From Aurantimicrobium sp. INA4 (lineage in GTDB: Bacteria; Actinomycetota; Actinomycetes; Actinomycetales; Microbacteriaceae): DNA of 64,000 bases. The stretch is from contig NZ_AP027040.1 of the NCBI RefSeq assembly GCF_027924525.1, positions 1,116,001 through 1,180,000 of the forward strand. Reading direction: 5' to 3'. Made by a program: the position numbers and the translations under genes. Of the stretch, positions 17,340 to 25,704 are shown piece after piece. Every line of letters begins with the position of its first letter. Position 1 is the first letter of the stretch. Under the pieces are notes generated by a model that ran no database searches, was not told the DNA's origin, and saw only the letters and a program-made list of their open reading frames with translations.

Positions 17340-17969
17340 GTGCACAACACATCTGTTGATGACTCCCGCACCACAAATGCCCAGAGTCACTCACTTTTAG
17401 ACGATATTGTCGGCATTTCTGCTTCCGCCCTCCTCGCCTCCGTCGGGGTATTCCTCATGGACAGCGGCCACGTTGTTACCGGTGGTATCGCGGGTCTGGC
17501 CCTACTCATCAGCTATGCCACACCCCTGTCGTTTAGCGTGGTGTGGATTTTAGCCAGCATCCCTTTTCTTCCCTTAGCTGTCTGGAAAAAGGGATGGAAC
17601 TTCACGTTGCGCAGTCTCGTCGCAATTGTCTTAGTTTCACTGTTTACACAACTCACAGCAATGAACTTAGGCCCCCTGGATATTGATCCGCTATTCGGTG
17701 CAGTTGTTGGCAATGTGGTGGCCAGTATTGGTGTGTTGGGACTATTCCGCCACCGCTCATCTTTGGGCGGCTTCAACGTTGTGGCCCTCATCGCTCAGGA
17801 GCAATATGGTTGGCGTGCAGGGTATGTTCAGTTGGTCATTGATCTAGCCATTGTGGCAGGTGCCTTCTTTGTCGCCTCGCCTGTGATTGTGCTCTACTCG
17901 GCTGTGGGAGCATTTGTGTTCAACTTCATCCTCGCGCTGAACCACCGTGAAGGGCGCTATAACGGCTAG
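17340..17969 (+). CDS. YitT-family membrane protein
   Basis: The 209-residue protein has five to six membrane helices. SGHVVTGGIAGLALLISY and the RSSLGGFNVVALIAQEQYGW stretch match the integral-membrane part of the YitT (DUF161) family. The C-terminal cytoplasmic DUF2179 domain found in longer members is absent, as in many actinobacterial versions. No function is established. The start is GTG at 17340. It overlaps the convergent GNAT gene by 4 nt at the stop codons. Confidence 0.8.
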   Translation: MHNTSVDDSRTTNAQSHSLLDDIVGISASALLASVGVFLMDSGHVVTGGIAGLALLISYATPLSFSVVWILASIPFLPLAVWKKGWNFTLRSLVAIVLVSLFTQLTAMNLGPLDIDPLFGAVVGNVVASIGVLGLFRHRSSLGGFNVVALIAQEQYGWRAGYVQLVIDLAIVAGAFFVASPVIVLYSAVGAFVFNFILALNHREGRYNG

Positions 17970-18496
17970 CTATCGCTGGGGTTGCCTGGCGTGGGAAGCG
18001 TGAGCTGATAAAACGCCAAATCTAACCAACGACCAAACTTGTATCCCACTTCAGGAAGGGTTCCCACGTGCACAAACCCTAGTTGGGTGTGCAGGTGAAT
18101 GCTAGCCGTGTTCGAAGCGTCAATGCCTCCGAGCATGACGTGGAATTCCAGCTTTGTCGCGGCATCAATGAGCAGCTGCAAGAGATGTTTACCGAGGCCC
18201 TGTCCTCGGAAGTCTTTGTGAACGTACACCGAGTGTTCCACAGTGTATTTATTGGCGGGGAACGGCCGGAAGCTTCCCAAACTGCCAAAGCCCATCAGTA
18301 CACCCTCGTCGTTGATCAAACCGATGACGGGATAGTTTCCTACCCTTTTCGCCTCAAACCAGGCAACCATGTTTGCCTGTGTGCGCGGTTCATAATCGAA
18401 CAGGGCAGTTGAGTTCACAATTGCATCATTGAGAACCTCACGAATGGCCTCACCGTGTTCTTCTAGCGTGCACTGAACAACCTGCGGTGAAGACAT
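17966..18496 (-). CDS. GNAT N-acetyltransferase, phosphinothricin-acetyltransferase-like
   Basis: The 176-residue protein has the acetyl-CoA-binding motif A around VYVHKDFRGQGLGKHLLQLL (about residues 93-112). The N-terminal AIVNSTALFDYEPRT resembles the substrate loop of PAT/MddA/ArsN enzymes. The C-terminal HTQLGFVHVGTLPEVGYKFGRWLD is also typical of that subgroup. These enzymes acetylate amino groups of small toxic amino acids such as phosphinothricin or methionine sulfoximine; the true substrate is undetermined. It overlaps the YitT gene by 4 nt at the 3' end. Confidence 0.88.
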   Translation of the reverse strand: MSSPQVVQCTLEEHGEAIREVLNDAIVNSTALFDYEPRTQANMVAWFEAKRVGNYPVIGLINDEGVLMGFGSLGSFRPFPANKYTVEHSVYVHKDFRGQGLGKHLLQLLIDAATKLEFHVMLGGIDASNTASIHLHTQLGFVHVGTLPEVGYKFGRWLDLAFYQLTLPTPGNPSDS

Positions 18497-18510
18497 AGCC
18501 CTATTGAAAC

Positions 18511-18538
18511 AGAAAAAGCCCTGCAGTGCAGGGCTTCC
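18511..18538 (-). terminator. Terminator downstream of tmRNA
   Basis: Read on the minus strand, the arms AAGCCCTGCA and TGCAGGGCTT form an almost loop-less GC-rich hairpin followed by TTTCTG. It lies 36 nt after the tmRNA 3' end, in the short gap before the GNAT gene. Confidence 0.75.
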
Positions 18539-18573
18539 TCACTACTCACAGCGCATGATGTGACATTCACAAG

Positions 18574-18943
18574 TGGTGGAGATGGGGGGAATTGAACCCC
18601 CGTCCACTGCTGGGATTGTGAGTCTTCTACGGGTGTAGCTGATTAGAGGCGTTCTACTTGGCTCCGACCTTTGTTACCAGCATCTAAGTCGACGAGCCCA
18701 GTCTGAGTAAGAGTCCCACAGTGCCCTCAGGCATAACACTGCAGCTAGTTCCCTAGATGACGCCAGAACACGGATCGGGATCTAGTCCGGTCTGACGGAC
18801 TTCAGGCTCGCTTAAGCAGCGAGGGCGAAGTCGGCGCGCTTAGATTTGGCACCTATATTTTGCACAGAGCGTTTACGAGATAACTGTGCATCCTCGACCC
18901 GCTTCTCTCTCGCTCGCAGGCAATGTCGAATCCGATCATCCCC
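18574..18943 (-). ncRNA. ssrA: tmRNA (transfer-messenger RNA)
   Basis: The 370-nt gene has a tRNA-like 5' end (GGGGATGATCGGATTCGACA) pairing with the 3' end CATCTCCACCA; the 7-bp acceptor stem includes one G-U pair and CCA is encoded. The T-arm is GGGGGTTCAATTCCCCC. The tag reading frame (18850 down to 18812) encodes AKSKRADFALAA and a stop, counting the first Ala as the resume codon. It rescues stalled ribosomes together with SmpB, whose gene lies 133 nt upstream on the same strand. The tag is unusually basic in its first half but ends in the standard ALAA degradation signal. Confidence 0.97.
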
Positions 18944-19075
18944 ATGAGAGTGCGTTGTCACATCATGCGCTGTTGAGTTGTGAAAACGAGTCAAGCTCGC
19001 TCTGGCGAGTATTTATCGCGCAGTTGAAGTGTACAACGCGCACCTGACAATAATTATTCCCGTGAGCTGTGAGTT

Positions 19076-19552
19076 TTACTCGCCCAAGTGTTTGCGAGCA
19101 GAGATAGCTCTGTCTGCTTCGCGCTTGTCTTGGCGTTCACGCAGGGTCTGGCGCTTGTCGTATTCCTTTTTACCCTTAGCTAGGGCAAGTTCAACTTTTG
19201 CCCGACCATCGTTGAAATAGAGCGATAAGGGAATGAGGGTATAACCACCCTCCTTCACTTTGCTTGCGAGCTTGGTGATCTCCTGCTTGTGCAACAGGAG
19301 CTTACGCTTACGCCTCGGTGTGTGGTTGTTCCAGGTTCCCTGGTGATATTCCGGGATGTGAACGGCATCAAGCCAAGCTTCGCCATTTTCAATAAAGGCG
19401 TAACCATCTGTCAGCGATGCTCGGCCTTGGCGCAGAGACTTTACTTCTGTCCCCCACAACACCAAGCCGCATTCATAAGTGTCAATGATGTTGTAATCGT
19501 GGCGAGCCTTACGGTTGGTGGCAACAACCTTTTGACCTTTTTCTTTCGGCAT
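19076..19552 (-). CDS. smpB: SsrA-binding protein SmpB
   Basis: The 158-residue protein is full length. It has [35 protein letters not shown] at the N-terminus, HIPEY in the middle, and the basic C-terminal tail [25 protein letters not shown], which follows the mRNA channel in the ribosome. SmpB binds tmRNA and brings it to stalled ribosomes. It is encoded directly upstream of ssrA and downstream of ftsE-ftsX in the usual actinobacterial order. Confidence 0.98.
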   Translation of the reverse strand: MPKEKGQKVVATNRKARHDYNIIDTYECGLVLWGTEVKSLRQGRASLTDGYAFIENGEAWLDAVHIPEYHQGTWNNHTPRRKRKLLLHKQEITKLASKVKEGGYTLIPLSLYFNDGRAKVELALAKGKKEYDKRQTLRERQDKREADRAISARKHLGE

Positions 19553-19610
19553 TGCACACCTCCTTCAAGCTTCATGCCCAAAGTCCTAGTTTACGCGCCC
19601 CATGCTGGGT

Positions 19611-20525
19611 CTAAATCTTGAGGTATCGGGTGATAGCGAAGTTAGCTGAGATCGCTGCAAGGAGTGATCCCACGACGACCAAGATCGGAACGACGAAGAA
19701 TGCCTCGCTCAGTCCCACAAAGGAGGTTAGTGGGATGTTGACTGCCAGGTATCCCTGCACGAAGAAATGCACGAGGGCAATAATCGCGCCACCGGCCATA
19801 ATCGACCCCACCAACGCAGCAAACACACCTTCCAAAATGAACGGGGTTTGAATGAAACGGTTAGAGGCACCCACTAAACGCATAATGCCTAGTTCACGAC
19901 GCCGCGAGAAGGCAGAAAGACGAATAGTTGTTGCGATCAGGAGCACAGCAGCGATCAGCATCAATCCAGCAACACCAATGGCGGTGTAGCTCGCAGAATT
20001 AAGAATGGAGAAAATCTGATCCAGGTAACTGCGTTGATCTGTGACAGCTTCTACTCCCTTTTGTGCTGACAAGGCCTCAACAAGGACTGCAGATTGCGAG
20101 GGGTCTTTGAGGTTTACCCAAAAAGTCTCATTGAGCTGTTCCGGGGTGACATATTCAGCAACAGGGTTGTCTTTAAACTGTTCCTGGAAGTTTGCGTAAG
20201 CCTGTTCGTGATCTTCGAAGTAGTACTTGTCAATAAATGGGGACAACGTTTCTGAAGAGAGTGTTTCTTCCACTGCTTTGACTTCAGCTTCGGTTGCTGC
20301 GCCATCAATACAGTTTTCACCGGCTGAGACATCAGTACAGAGGTATACGGCAACCTGTGCTTTGTCGTACCAATAGTTCTTCATCTGGCCAATCTGCATC
20401 TGCAGCAGGATTGCCGTACCAACAAAGGTCAACGAAATAAATGTCACCAAAATAACCGAAACAACCATGGAGAAGTTCCGGCGGAGACCATTAGCAACCT
20501 CTGCCCAGACCAGTGCAAACCTCAT
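19611..20525 (-). CDS. ftsX: Cell-division ABC transporter-like permease FtsX
   Basis: The 304-residue protein has an N-terminal cytoplasmic segment and a first helix (about residues 20-42). A large extracytoplasmic domain (45-175) carries two cysteines. Three C-terminal helices follow, with the FtsX signature LSAFSRRRELGIMRLVGASNRFIQTPFILEG between helices 2 and 3. FtsX with FtsE forms a mechanotransmitting complex that activates peptidoglycan hydrolases during division. The start overlaps the ftsE stop by 4 nt, so they are translationally coupled. Confidence 0.97.
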   Translation of the reverse strand: MRFALVWAEVANGLRRNFSMVVSVILVTFISLTFVGTAILLQMQIGQMKNYWYDKAQVAVYLCTDVSAGENCIDGAATEAEVKAVEETLSSETLSPFIDKYYFEDHEQAYANFQEQFKDNPVAEYVTPEQLNETFWVNLKDPSQSAVLVEALSAQKGVEAVTDQRSYLDQIFSILNSASYTAIGVAGLMLIAAVLLIATTIRLSAFSRRRELGIMRLVGASNRFIQTPFILEGVFAALVGSIMAGGAIIALVHFFVQGYLAVNIPLTSFVGLSEAFFVVPILVVVGSLLAAISANFAITRYLKI

Positions 20526-21676
20526 CGAACAGGCCCCACATTCTGGTCATCATTGCCAGATTTCTTCGCACGTTGTTGCGCTTGAATACGCAAACGCTCC
20601 GTCAGCGGCAAAGCGTTGATATCAAGGCCAGGCTTCGTCAGTGATTCTGTTTGCTCCGTTGCCGGAGTATCGGCAAAGGCAGGAGGGTCAAGACGAGGAA
20701 CAGGGCGCGAATCATTCATGCCAAAGAGTTCGTTCAAATCACCCAAGTCATCAATCTCACCAGTGTCATAGGCGCTAGGGATCTCAGGAACAGCATCCAT
20801 GGTGATTTCATCGACCGGATCAAACACTGGAGTGGGAACAACAATGTCAGTTGTCTCAATAATGTGAGGCTGTTGCGACTCAGTAATGATGCCTTGAGGA
20901 CGCGTCGTTGCCGCCATCGCAGCTGCGGCAGCAGCAGTGTGGTCACCAGTGGAGTTGATGGTGGCGTCAGCGCCCACAATGGGCAGGGCTGCCGTGTTTC
21001 CATAGCCAGATTCACGCTCATCACGAACAATCTGACCTGCAACAAGTTCAATCACACGCTTTTGCATGCGGTCAACGAAGTCTGCTGCGTGCGTCGCCAT
21101 CACAATGGTGGTTCCACCAGCATTAATGCGCTCCAGCAGAGCCATAATTCCTGCGCTGGTGGCAGGGTCAAGGTTACCTGTGGGCTCATCAGCTAGAAGG
21201 AGTGCAGGTTTGTTCACAATGGCGCGCGCAATCGCTACGCGCTGCTGCTCACCACCAGAAAGTTCGTGGGGGTAACGCTGAGCTTTACCGGCGAGACCAA
21301 CCATTTTAAGCACGTCGGGAACAGCCTCTTGAATGAAACCTCGAGACTTACCAATCACCTGCAAGGTGAATGCGACGTTGTCAAAAACTGTCTTGTTTGG
21401 AAGCAGACGGAAGTCCTGAAAAACCACGCCCAAGTTACGGCGGAAATAGGGAACCTTGCGACTAGAAATCGACCCAAGGTCCTGACCGAGAACGTGGATG
21501 GATCCTGCATTGGGCTTGTCTTCTTTAATCATCAAACGCAGGCAGGAAGACTTACCTGAACCTGAGGCACCAACGAGGAAGACAAACTCGCCACGCTGAA
21601 TCTCGAAATCAACCCCGTTGAGGGCAGGACGAGAAGAACCTGCGTATTTCTTGGTGACCGAATTAAAACGAATCAT
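20522..21676 (-). CDS. ftsE: Cell-division ATPase FtsE with long C-terminal extension
   Basis: The ABC domain occupies residues 1-225 with intact motifs. These are Walker A GASGSGKSS (36-44), Q-loop Gln87, signature LSGGE (139-143), Walker B LLLADEPTG (159-167) and H-loop His196. About 160 further residues follow, roughly 225-384, beyond the normal 225-230 of FtsE. This tail is acidic and Pro/Ala-rich (an alanine run at 248-252, DDLGDLNELFGMND, ending in the basic RLRIQAQQRAKKSGND) and looks disordered. Such tails occur in some Microbacteriaceae, but no role is known to me. FtsE powers FtsX in division. prfB, the frequent upstream neighbour, is absent. Confidence 0.95.
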   Translation of the reverse strand: MIRFNSVTKKYAGSSRPALNGVDFEIQRGEFVFLVGASGSGKSSCLRLMIKEDKPNAGSIHVLGQDLGSISSRKVPYFRRNLGVVFQDFRLLPNKTVFDNVAFTLQVIGKSRGFIQEAVPDVLKMVGLAGKAQRYPHELSGGEQQRVAIARAIVNKPALLLADEPTGNLDPATSAGIMALLERINAGGTTIVMATHAADFVDRMQKRVIELVAGQIVRDERESGYGNTAALPIVGADATINSTGDHTAAAAAAMAATTRPQGIITESQQPHIIETTDIVVPTPVFDPVDEITMDAVPEIPSAYDTGEIDDLGDLNELFGMNDSRPVPRLDPPAFADTPATEQTESLTKPGLDINALPLTERLRIQAQQRAKKSGNDDQNVGPVR

Positions 21677-21755
21677 GACGTATTGAGCCTAGGTGGGGCA
21701 CCCGGGAAAACAGCTGAAAGGCGCGGGCGTGCCGACGAACCGGTAACCTTGAGAC

Positions 21756-21959
21756 ATGCGCAAGTTTTTATTCAATGCCAGCGTGCTCGGTGCCCTCTTC
21801 GGCGGCTTTACGGCACTGCGTGCCACATTGCGTGGCCCTCGCGACTGGCGTTTGATTCTTGTCTGGCTGGGATGGGGAATTTCTGTAGCCCTAGCCGTCG
21901 CTGATGTGGTGAAGGAAAGCCAGCAGGACGAGCTCGAGAACGAGCCTTACGACTTCTAA
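21756..21959 (+). CDS. Small membrane protein, unknown function
   Basis: The 67-residue protein has two hydrophobic segments (about residues 8-22 and 32-50) separated by a basic loop (RATLRGPRDWR), and an acidic tail (KESQQDELENEPYDF). It starts at ATG 21756 and its stop lies 2 nt before the VIT-family transporter start, so it is co-transcribed with and perhaps coupled to that gene. It recurs next to conserved genes in related actinobacteria in my recollection, but I have no function for it. Confidence 0.68.
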   Translation: MRKFLFNASVLGALFGGFTALRATLRGPRDWRLILVWLGWGISVALAVADVVKESQQDELENEPYDF

Positions 21960-21961
21960 CC

Positions 21962-22687
21962 ATGATTTCGACTCCCCTTAAGGGTGCTGACCCCCACGAG
22001 TACGATCACTCTCACCCTGATCTCTCAGGTGGATGGCTGCGTGCCTCAGTATTCGGCGCCATGGACGGACTTGTCTCCAACATTGCCCTCATTGCGGGTA
22101 TCGGCGCCGCAGGAGCAAGCCCTCAAACAGTTGTCCTCACCGGCGCTGCTGGTCTAGTTGCCGGTGCGTTCTCGATGGCTTTGGGTGAATATGCCTCGGT
22201 CAAGACTTCGAATGAACAGGTCGATTCAGAGTTAGAAATTGAGCGTCAAGCTCACGCCCGCAACCCGCAAGGTGAAGAAAACGAGTTGGTGCTCAACTTC
22301 ATCGAAATGGGTATGACAGAGAAGACAGCGCAGTTCGCTGCTTCAGAGGTTCACCAAAACTCCGAACAAGCTGCGCGCATTCACATCACGCAAGAGCTGG
22401 GTGTTGATCCCGACTCCAAACCTTCTCCGTGGATTGCAGCGATGTCTTCCTTCGCGATGTTTGCAGCCGGGGCATTTATTCCTTTGATTCCTTACGCCCT
22501 TGGTTTTGAATCATTGTGGCTTGGTCTCGCAACAGGTGGCGTGGGTCTTCTGGTCGCGGGAGGTATCGCTGCTCGGTTTACCCGAAAGTCTTGGTGGAAG
22601 AGTGCTGTGCGCCAACTCTTCTTTGGAGCGATAGCAGTTACTGCAACGTATCTAGTTGGTTCACTACTAGGTGTTGGTGCCGCTTAG
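21962..22687 (+). CDS. VIT1/CCC1-family iron/manganese transporter
   Basis: The 241-residue protein has five membrane helices. Helix 1 carries FGAMDGLVSNIALIAGIGAAGAS, and helix 2 is followed by GAFSMALGEYASVKTSNEQ, both landmarks of vacuolar-iron-transporter-like proteins. The cytoplasmic segment (about residues 80-140) contains the acidic/Glu-rich helix that binds metal in VIT1. Family members export Fe2+ or Mn2+, often for detoxification. Its 3' end overlaps the convergent surface-protein gene by 21 nt. Confidence 0.9.
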   Translation: MISTPLKGADPHEYDHSHPDLSGGWLRASVFGAMDGLVSNIALIAGIGAAGASPQTVVLTGAAGLVAGAFSMALGEYASVKTSNEQVDSELEIERQAHARNPQGEENELVLNFIEMGMTEKTAQFAASEVHQNSEQAARIHITQELGVDPDSKPSPWIAAMSSFAMFAAGAFIPLIPYALGFESLWLGLATGGVGLLVAGGIAARFTRKSWWKSAVRQLFFGAIAVTATYLVGSLLGVGAA

Positions 22688-23512
22688 TTTTTTTCGAACC
22701 AACAAAATTCCAATTCCAATGAGGCCAAGACCTCCAGTGGCGAATAAGAATATTTCCGGAGCTGAATCAGCTCCCGTGGTTGCTAAACCAGAATTGTTTT
22801 CTATGGCTGGTGTAGACGTCGCTGAAGCATTTGGCTGTGGGCTATTGATAGCAGTGATTGAAATGAAAGCGGCTTCCAGCCAAGTCGTAGTCAATGTTCC
22901 GCCAGTACCGTTGGAGCCAGCAATGCCGTTGACTCCGGGGATGCCAGGCGCGCCAGGTACAGTGAATCCCATGTTCATTTCAGGACCGCCTGGAGCACCT
23001 CCAGTTCCACCTGTTCCGCCAAGGCCGGGCAAGACTTCGTAGATCGTGACCGAGCTAATGCTCAACACAGAAGATAAGCCGTCACCACCAGAAGTTCCGC
23101 TAGTACCAGCAACACCTGGAGCACCATTGGTGCCGTTTACGCCAGTTGAGCCACTAGTTCCAACAACGAATCTCAAAGACTGAACAGAACCAGAATTATT
23201 CGTGTAGGTGAAATCAGACTTGGCTCCTGATCCACCAACACCTCCGGTCCCGCCTTGACCACCAATTCCACCCATCGCCCCAGAGCCGTTACCACCGACC
23301 CCGCCATTTCCACCGGCTCCACCATTTCCAGCTTTCATCACAAAAGAGATGGTCTGCCCAGCATCGAGAGTGCAAGTCAATGACCCCGAGTTGATTACTT
23401 GAACCGAACAAGGTTGTGCGGGTGCAGCAACGCTGGGCGTAGCGGTGAAAGTCATCACGATGGTCGCACAAATTGCAGCTACTGAGATTGAATTTCTAGT
23501 GATTTTCAGCAC
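22667..23512 (-). CDS. Collagen-like Gly-rich cell-surface protein with LATTG sorting signal
   Basis: The 281-residue protein starts at GTG 23512, which gives a normal Sec signal peptide (LKITRNSISVAAICATIVMTFTATPSVAA has the n-h-c layout). An ORF extension to 23575 would place 21 polar residues ahead of the signal. Two Gly-rich blocks follow, one of GGNGGVGG type and one of collagen-like GAPGIPGVNG type. The C-terminus has LATTG (243-247), a hydrophobic helix and RKK, the layout of a sortase-anchored protein; LAxTG is the class E sortase motif of actinobacteria. Related LPKTG and LANTG proteins are encoded to the right. Role: probably adhesion or surface coat. Confidence 0.75.
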   Translation of the reverse strand: MLKITRNSISVAAICATIVMTFTATPSVAAPAQPCSVQVINSGSLTCTLDAGQTISFVMKAGNGGAGGNGGVGGNGSGAMGGIGGQGGTGGVGGSGAKSDFTYTNNSGSVQSLRFVVGTSGSTGVNGTNGAPGVAGTSGTSGGDGLSSVLSISSVTIYEVLPGLGGTGGTGGAPGGPEMNMGFTVPGAPGIPGVNGIAGSNGTGGTLTTTWLEAAFISITAINSPQPNASATSTPAIENNSGLATTGADSAPEIFLFATGGLGLIGIGILLVRKKLSGTNT

Positions 23513-23671
23513 GTGAAGACACCTATCCTTTGAGGTTCTAGTAAGTGCACAAGACAAATCCTCGTTATAAAACACCTTAGTTGCTGTTTGAATCCGGAAT
23601 TGGGAAAACTCATAATTTACCCATCAGATTTTCATAGCCCAGACATAGGAAATCTTCTTAGCGTGGACACC

Positions 23672-24406
23672 ATGAAGAAAATTACCCTCGCAACTACCGG
23701 TTCACTCCTGACTGTCCTCGCCTTGGCAGGATGCTCAACAACGGCATCACTGGACACAAGCCCTGCAACCATTGCTGTCTCGGCCTCCACTAAATCAACC
23801 ACAACGGTTGATACCTCCGGCAACACTGTGAACTGTGAAGGAAGTGTCTCAGCATCTCCATCTGTCACAGAAGGCCCCTATTACAAGGCTGGTGACTTCG
23901 TTCGATCTGACATCACAGAAGGACAAGCTGGACTTCCAATGACGTTGACATTGACCGTCGTCGATACGAATTGCCAGCCAGTTCCCAATGCACGTGTAGA
24001 TATCTGGCACGCCAATGCTCAAGGTCAGTATTCAGGGGTAACAGACCCCAAGGAAGGTTGTGCTGATTGTGGCGATAAGACCTTCCTTCGTGGCACTCAA
24101 ACAACCAACGATCAAGGTCAGGTCACATTCCAGACGATTTTTCCTGGATGGTATCCGGGACGAACTGTGCACATCCACGTCAAAATTTGGGAAAAGGGTT
24201 CAGAAGTACTCACTACACAGCTTTTTGTGACCAAAGCAGATGCCGATACAGCTTTTGCAACTGCCGGGTACAAGGGCGAGCAAAACACAACTAATGAACA
24301 GGACAGAATTGCTCAGCAATTGGGTTCACAAATTTCAAATCTCATGTTGGCCAACAATTTCAGTGGCAGCACTGTGAGTTCACAAGCTCAGATAGTGCTC
24401 CCCTAG
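23672..24406 (+). CDS. Intradiol ring-cleavage dioxygenase-like lipoprotein
   Basis: The 244-residue protein has a lipoprotein signal with lipobox LALAGCS (Cys21), then a Ser/Thr-rich linker. The intradiol dioxygenase domain starts TEGPYY (66-71). The iron ligands of the family are visible: Tyr120 in WHANAQGQYSG, Tyr161 in PGWYPGR, and His167 and His169 in HIHVKI. Cytoplasmic relatives cleave catechol or protocatechuate, while secreted Tat/lipoprotein members are poorly characterised. Lipidation would place an aromatic-ring dioxygenase on the cell surface, perhaps for plant- or humic-derived catechols. The ATG at 23672 is preferred to 23588 because it starts the signal peptide. Confidence 0.82.
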   Translation: MKKITLATTGSLLTVLALAGCSTTASLDTSPATIAVSASTKSTTTVDTSGNTVNCEGSVSASPSVTEGPYYKAGDFVRSDITEGQAGLPMTLTLTVVDTNCQPVPNARVDIWHANAQGQYSGVTDPKEGCADCGDKTFLRGTQTTNDQGQVTFQTIFPGWYPGRTVHIHVKIWEKGSEVLTTQLFVTKADADTAFATAGYKGEQNTTNEQDRIAQQLGSQISNLMLANNFSGSTVSSQAQIVLP

Positions 24407-24430
24407 TCCAAGAAATTTAAATCAACAAAA

Positions 24431-24461
24431 CTTGTGGCCACCCCAAAAGGGTGGCCACAAG
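24431..24461. terminator. Bidirectional hairpin terminator
   Basis: A perfect 13-bp stem (CTTGTGGCCACCC with GGGTGGCCACAAG) and a 5-nt loop, placed between the convergent dioxygenase lipoprotein and LPKTG surface-protein genes. Confidence 0.85.
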
Positions 24462-24475
24462 TGAATTAGCAATAG

Positions 24476-25681
24476 TTACTTGCGCTGAGTTTTTACTCTG
24501 CGAACCAGCAGCGCTCCCAATGCGACCAGCAGTCCGCCAATAAATAGTGACTGGAGAACATTCCCTGAAGAAATTCCCGTTTTTGGCAGCTCAGAAGGTG
24601 ATGGTGATGGTGTTGGGGAAGGAGATGGGGCAGGCGTGTCTGCACTCCAGCCAACAGCGATGGTCGAGTTCAATCCTTGTGCACCGGTTGAAACCTGAGG
24701 TTGACCTCCTGAAACAACAATTCCGCTACCTGCAGCAAAGGAGTACCACTGAGTGTTGTTGGCATCAACACGTGTCCATGCCACTCCGTCAGAAGAACGG
24801 TAGATTCCGGTGCCGCTTCCGCCAGCACCTGCAAGCCAAGCGGCGCCATCCCAGGCCAAACCTGAGTATTCAGAGGAGGGTAGGCCGTTCGTTAGAGTGC
24901 GAGCTGACCAGTTTTCTCCATCTGTGGAGGTGTATTTATACACGCTTCCGTTCAACCCATGGATCAAAAACATAAACTCAGTGCCATTGAAAGATAGCTC
25001 AGAAAGTACCTCACCTGATTGAGGAGTGGGGTCGCCATTGGCAAACTGAACTGAATTCCAACCGGAGCCCACTGGGTCATTGTTGAACTCAACACTTGGA
25101 CTAGTCGAAGCGCTGACCCAGACGCCGTTGCCAAATACAGAGCTTTGGTATTCGTCACAGCTGTCACTTGAACCACCGTCATTCCAGGTCTGACCTGAAT
25201 CAGTCGATACCGCTACAAAGCAACCACTCTGTGTATCCATCGCAATGAAAGTATTTTGACCAAAGCTAAGCCCTGTGTATCCGCTCGAACTTAAACCACT
25301 CGAGTTTGCATTTGAGAAAGTGACTCCGTTGTCGGTAGACCGCTTGAATACTGGCCCGCTTCCGTCTTCACCAAGGATGACAAAAACTCCGCCGCCAAAG
25401 GCAGCTGAACTCCACACAACGTTGGATTGCTGCACAGAACTCCAAGTTTTGCCATCTGTTGATCGAAGGACGTCACCTTGAGTGTTGACTCCCACAAATA
25501 CGCCATTTCCGAAAGCGATTGAGTCCAGACCTGCCGCACCATTTGGAAGCGTCGCGTTGTTCCACGTTGTCCCCATATCTGCTGCGTTTGCAGAGGCGAC
25601 TGGGATGAATGCAGCAACTACTGCAACGGCGAGTGCCGCAATAAAGGTTCTAAGAGGTGAGTATGACAAAACTGTTCCCAT
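24476..25681 (-). CDS. LPKTG-anchored surface protein with BNR/Asp-box beta-propeller
   Basis: The 401-residue protein has an N-terminal signal peptide (to about residue 33, VASANA). About 300 residues of repeats contain Asp-box-like motifs (RSTDGKTW, RSTDNGVTF, VSTDSGQTWND, TSTDGENW, RSSDGVAW), typical of six- to seven-bladed sialidase-like propellers. A Pro/Ser linker (about 349-363) follows. The C-terminus is LPKTG (365-369), a hydrophobic helix and RRVKTQRK, a textbook sortase signal. No sialidase catalytic arginine triad could be recognised, so binding rather than cleavage is likely. It is 23 nt downstream of the LANTG propeller protein and co-transcribed with it. Confidence 0.85.
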   Translation of the reverse strand: MGTVLSYSPLRTFIAALAVAVVAAFIPVASANAADMGTTWNNATLPNGAAGLDSIAFGNGVFVGVNTQGDVLRSTDGKTWSSVQQSNVVWSSAAFGGGVFVILGEDGSGPVFKRSTDNGVTFSNANSSGLSSSGYTGLSFGQNTFIAMDTQSGCFVAVSTDSGQTWNDGGSSDSCDEYQSSVFGNGVWVSASTSPSVEFNNDPVGSGWNSVQFANGDPTPQSGEVLSELSFNGTEFMFLIHGLNGSVYKYTSTDGENWSARTLTNGLPSSEYSGLAWDGAAWLAGAGGSGTGIYRSSDGVAWTRVDANNTQWYSFAAGSGIVVSGGQPQVSTGAQGLNSTIAVGWSADTPAPSPSPTPSPSPSELPKTGISSGNVLQSLFIGGLLVALGALLVRRVKTQRK

Positions 25682-25704
25682 CTTGATTTTTAATCGAGAA
25701 GGAG

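Noticed and set aside
22790..23340. Repeat-rich stretch resembling a repeat array
   Set aside because: The repeats are 9-nt periodic Gly-codon repeats in the collagen-like coding region, without CRISPR-like constant repeats and unique spacers.
24590..24640. GATGGTGATGG-type simple repeat
   Set aside because: It is the coding sequence of the Pro/Ser linker before the LPKTG signal, not an independent element.
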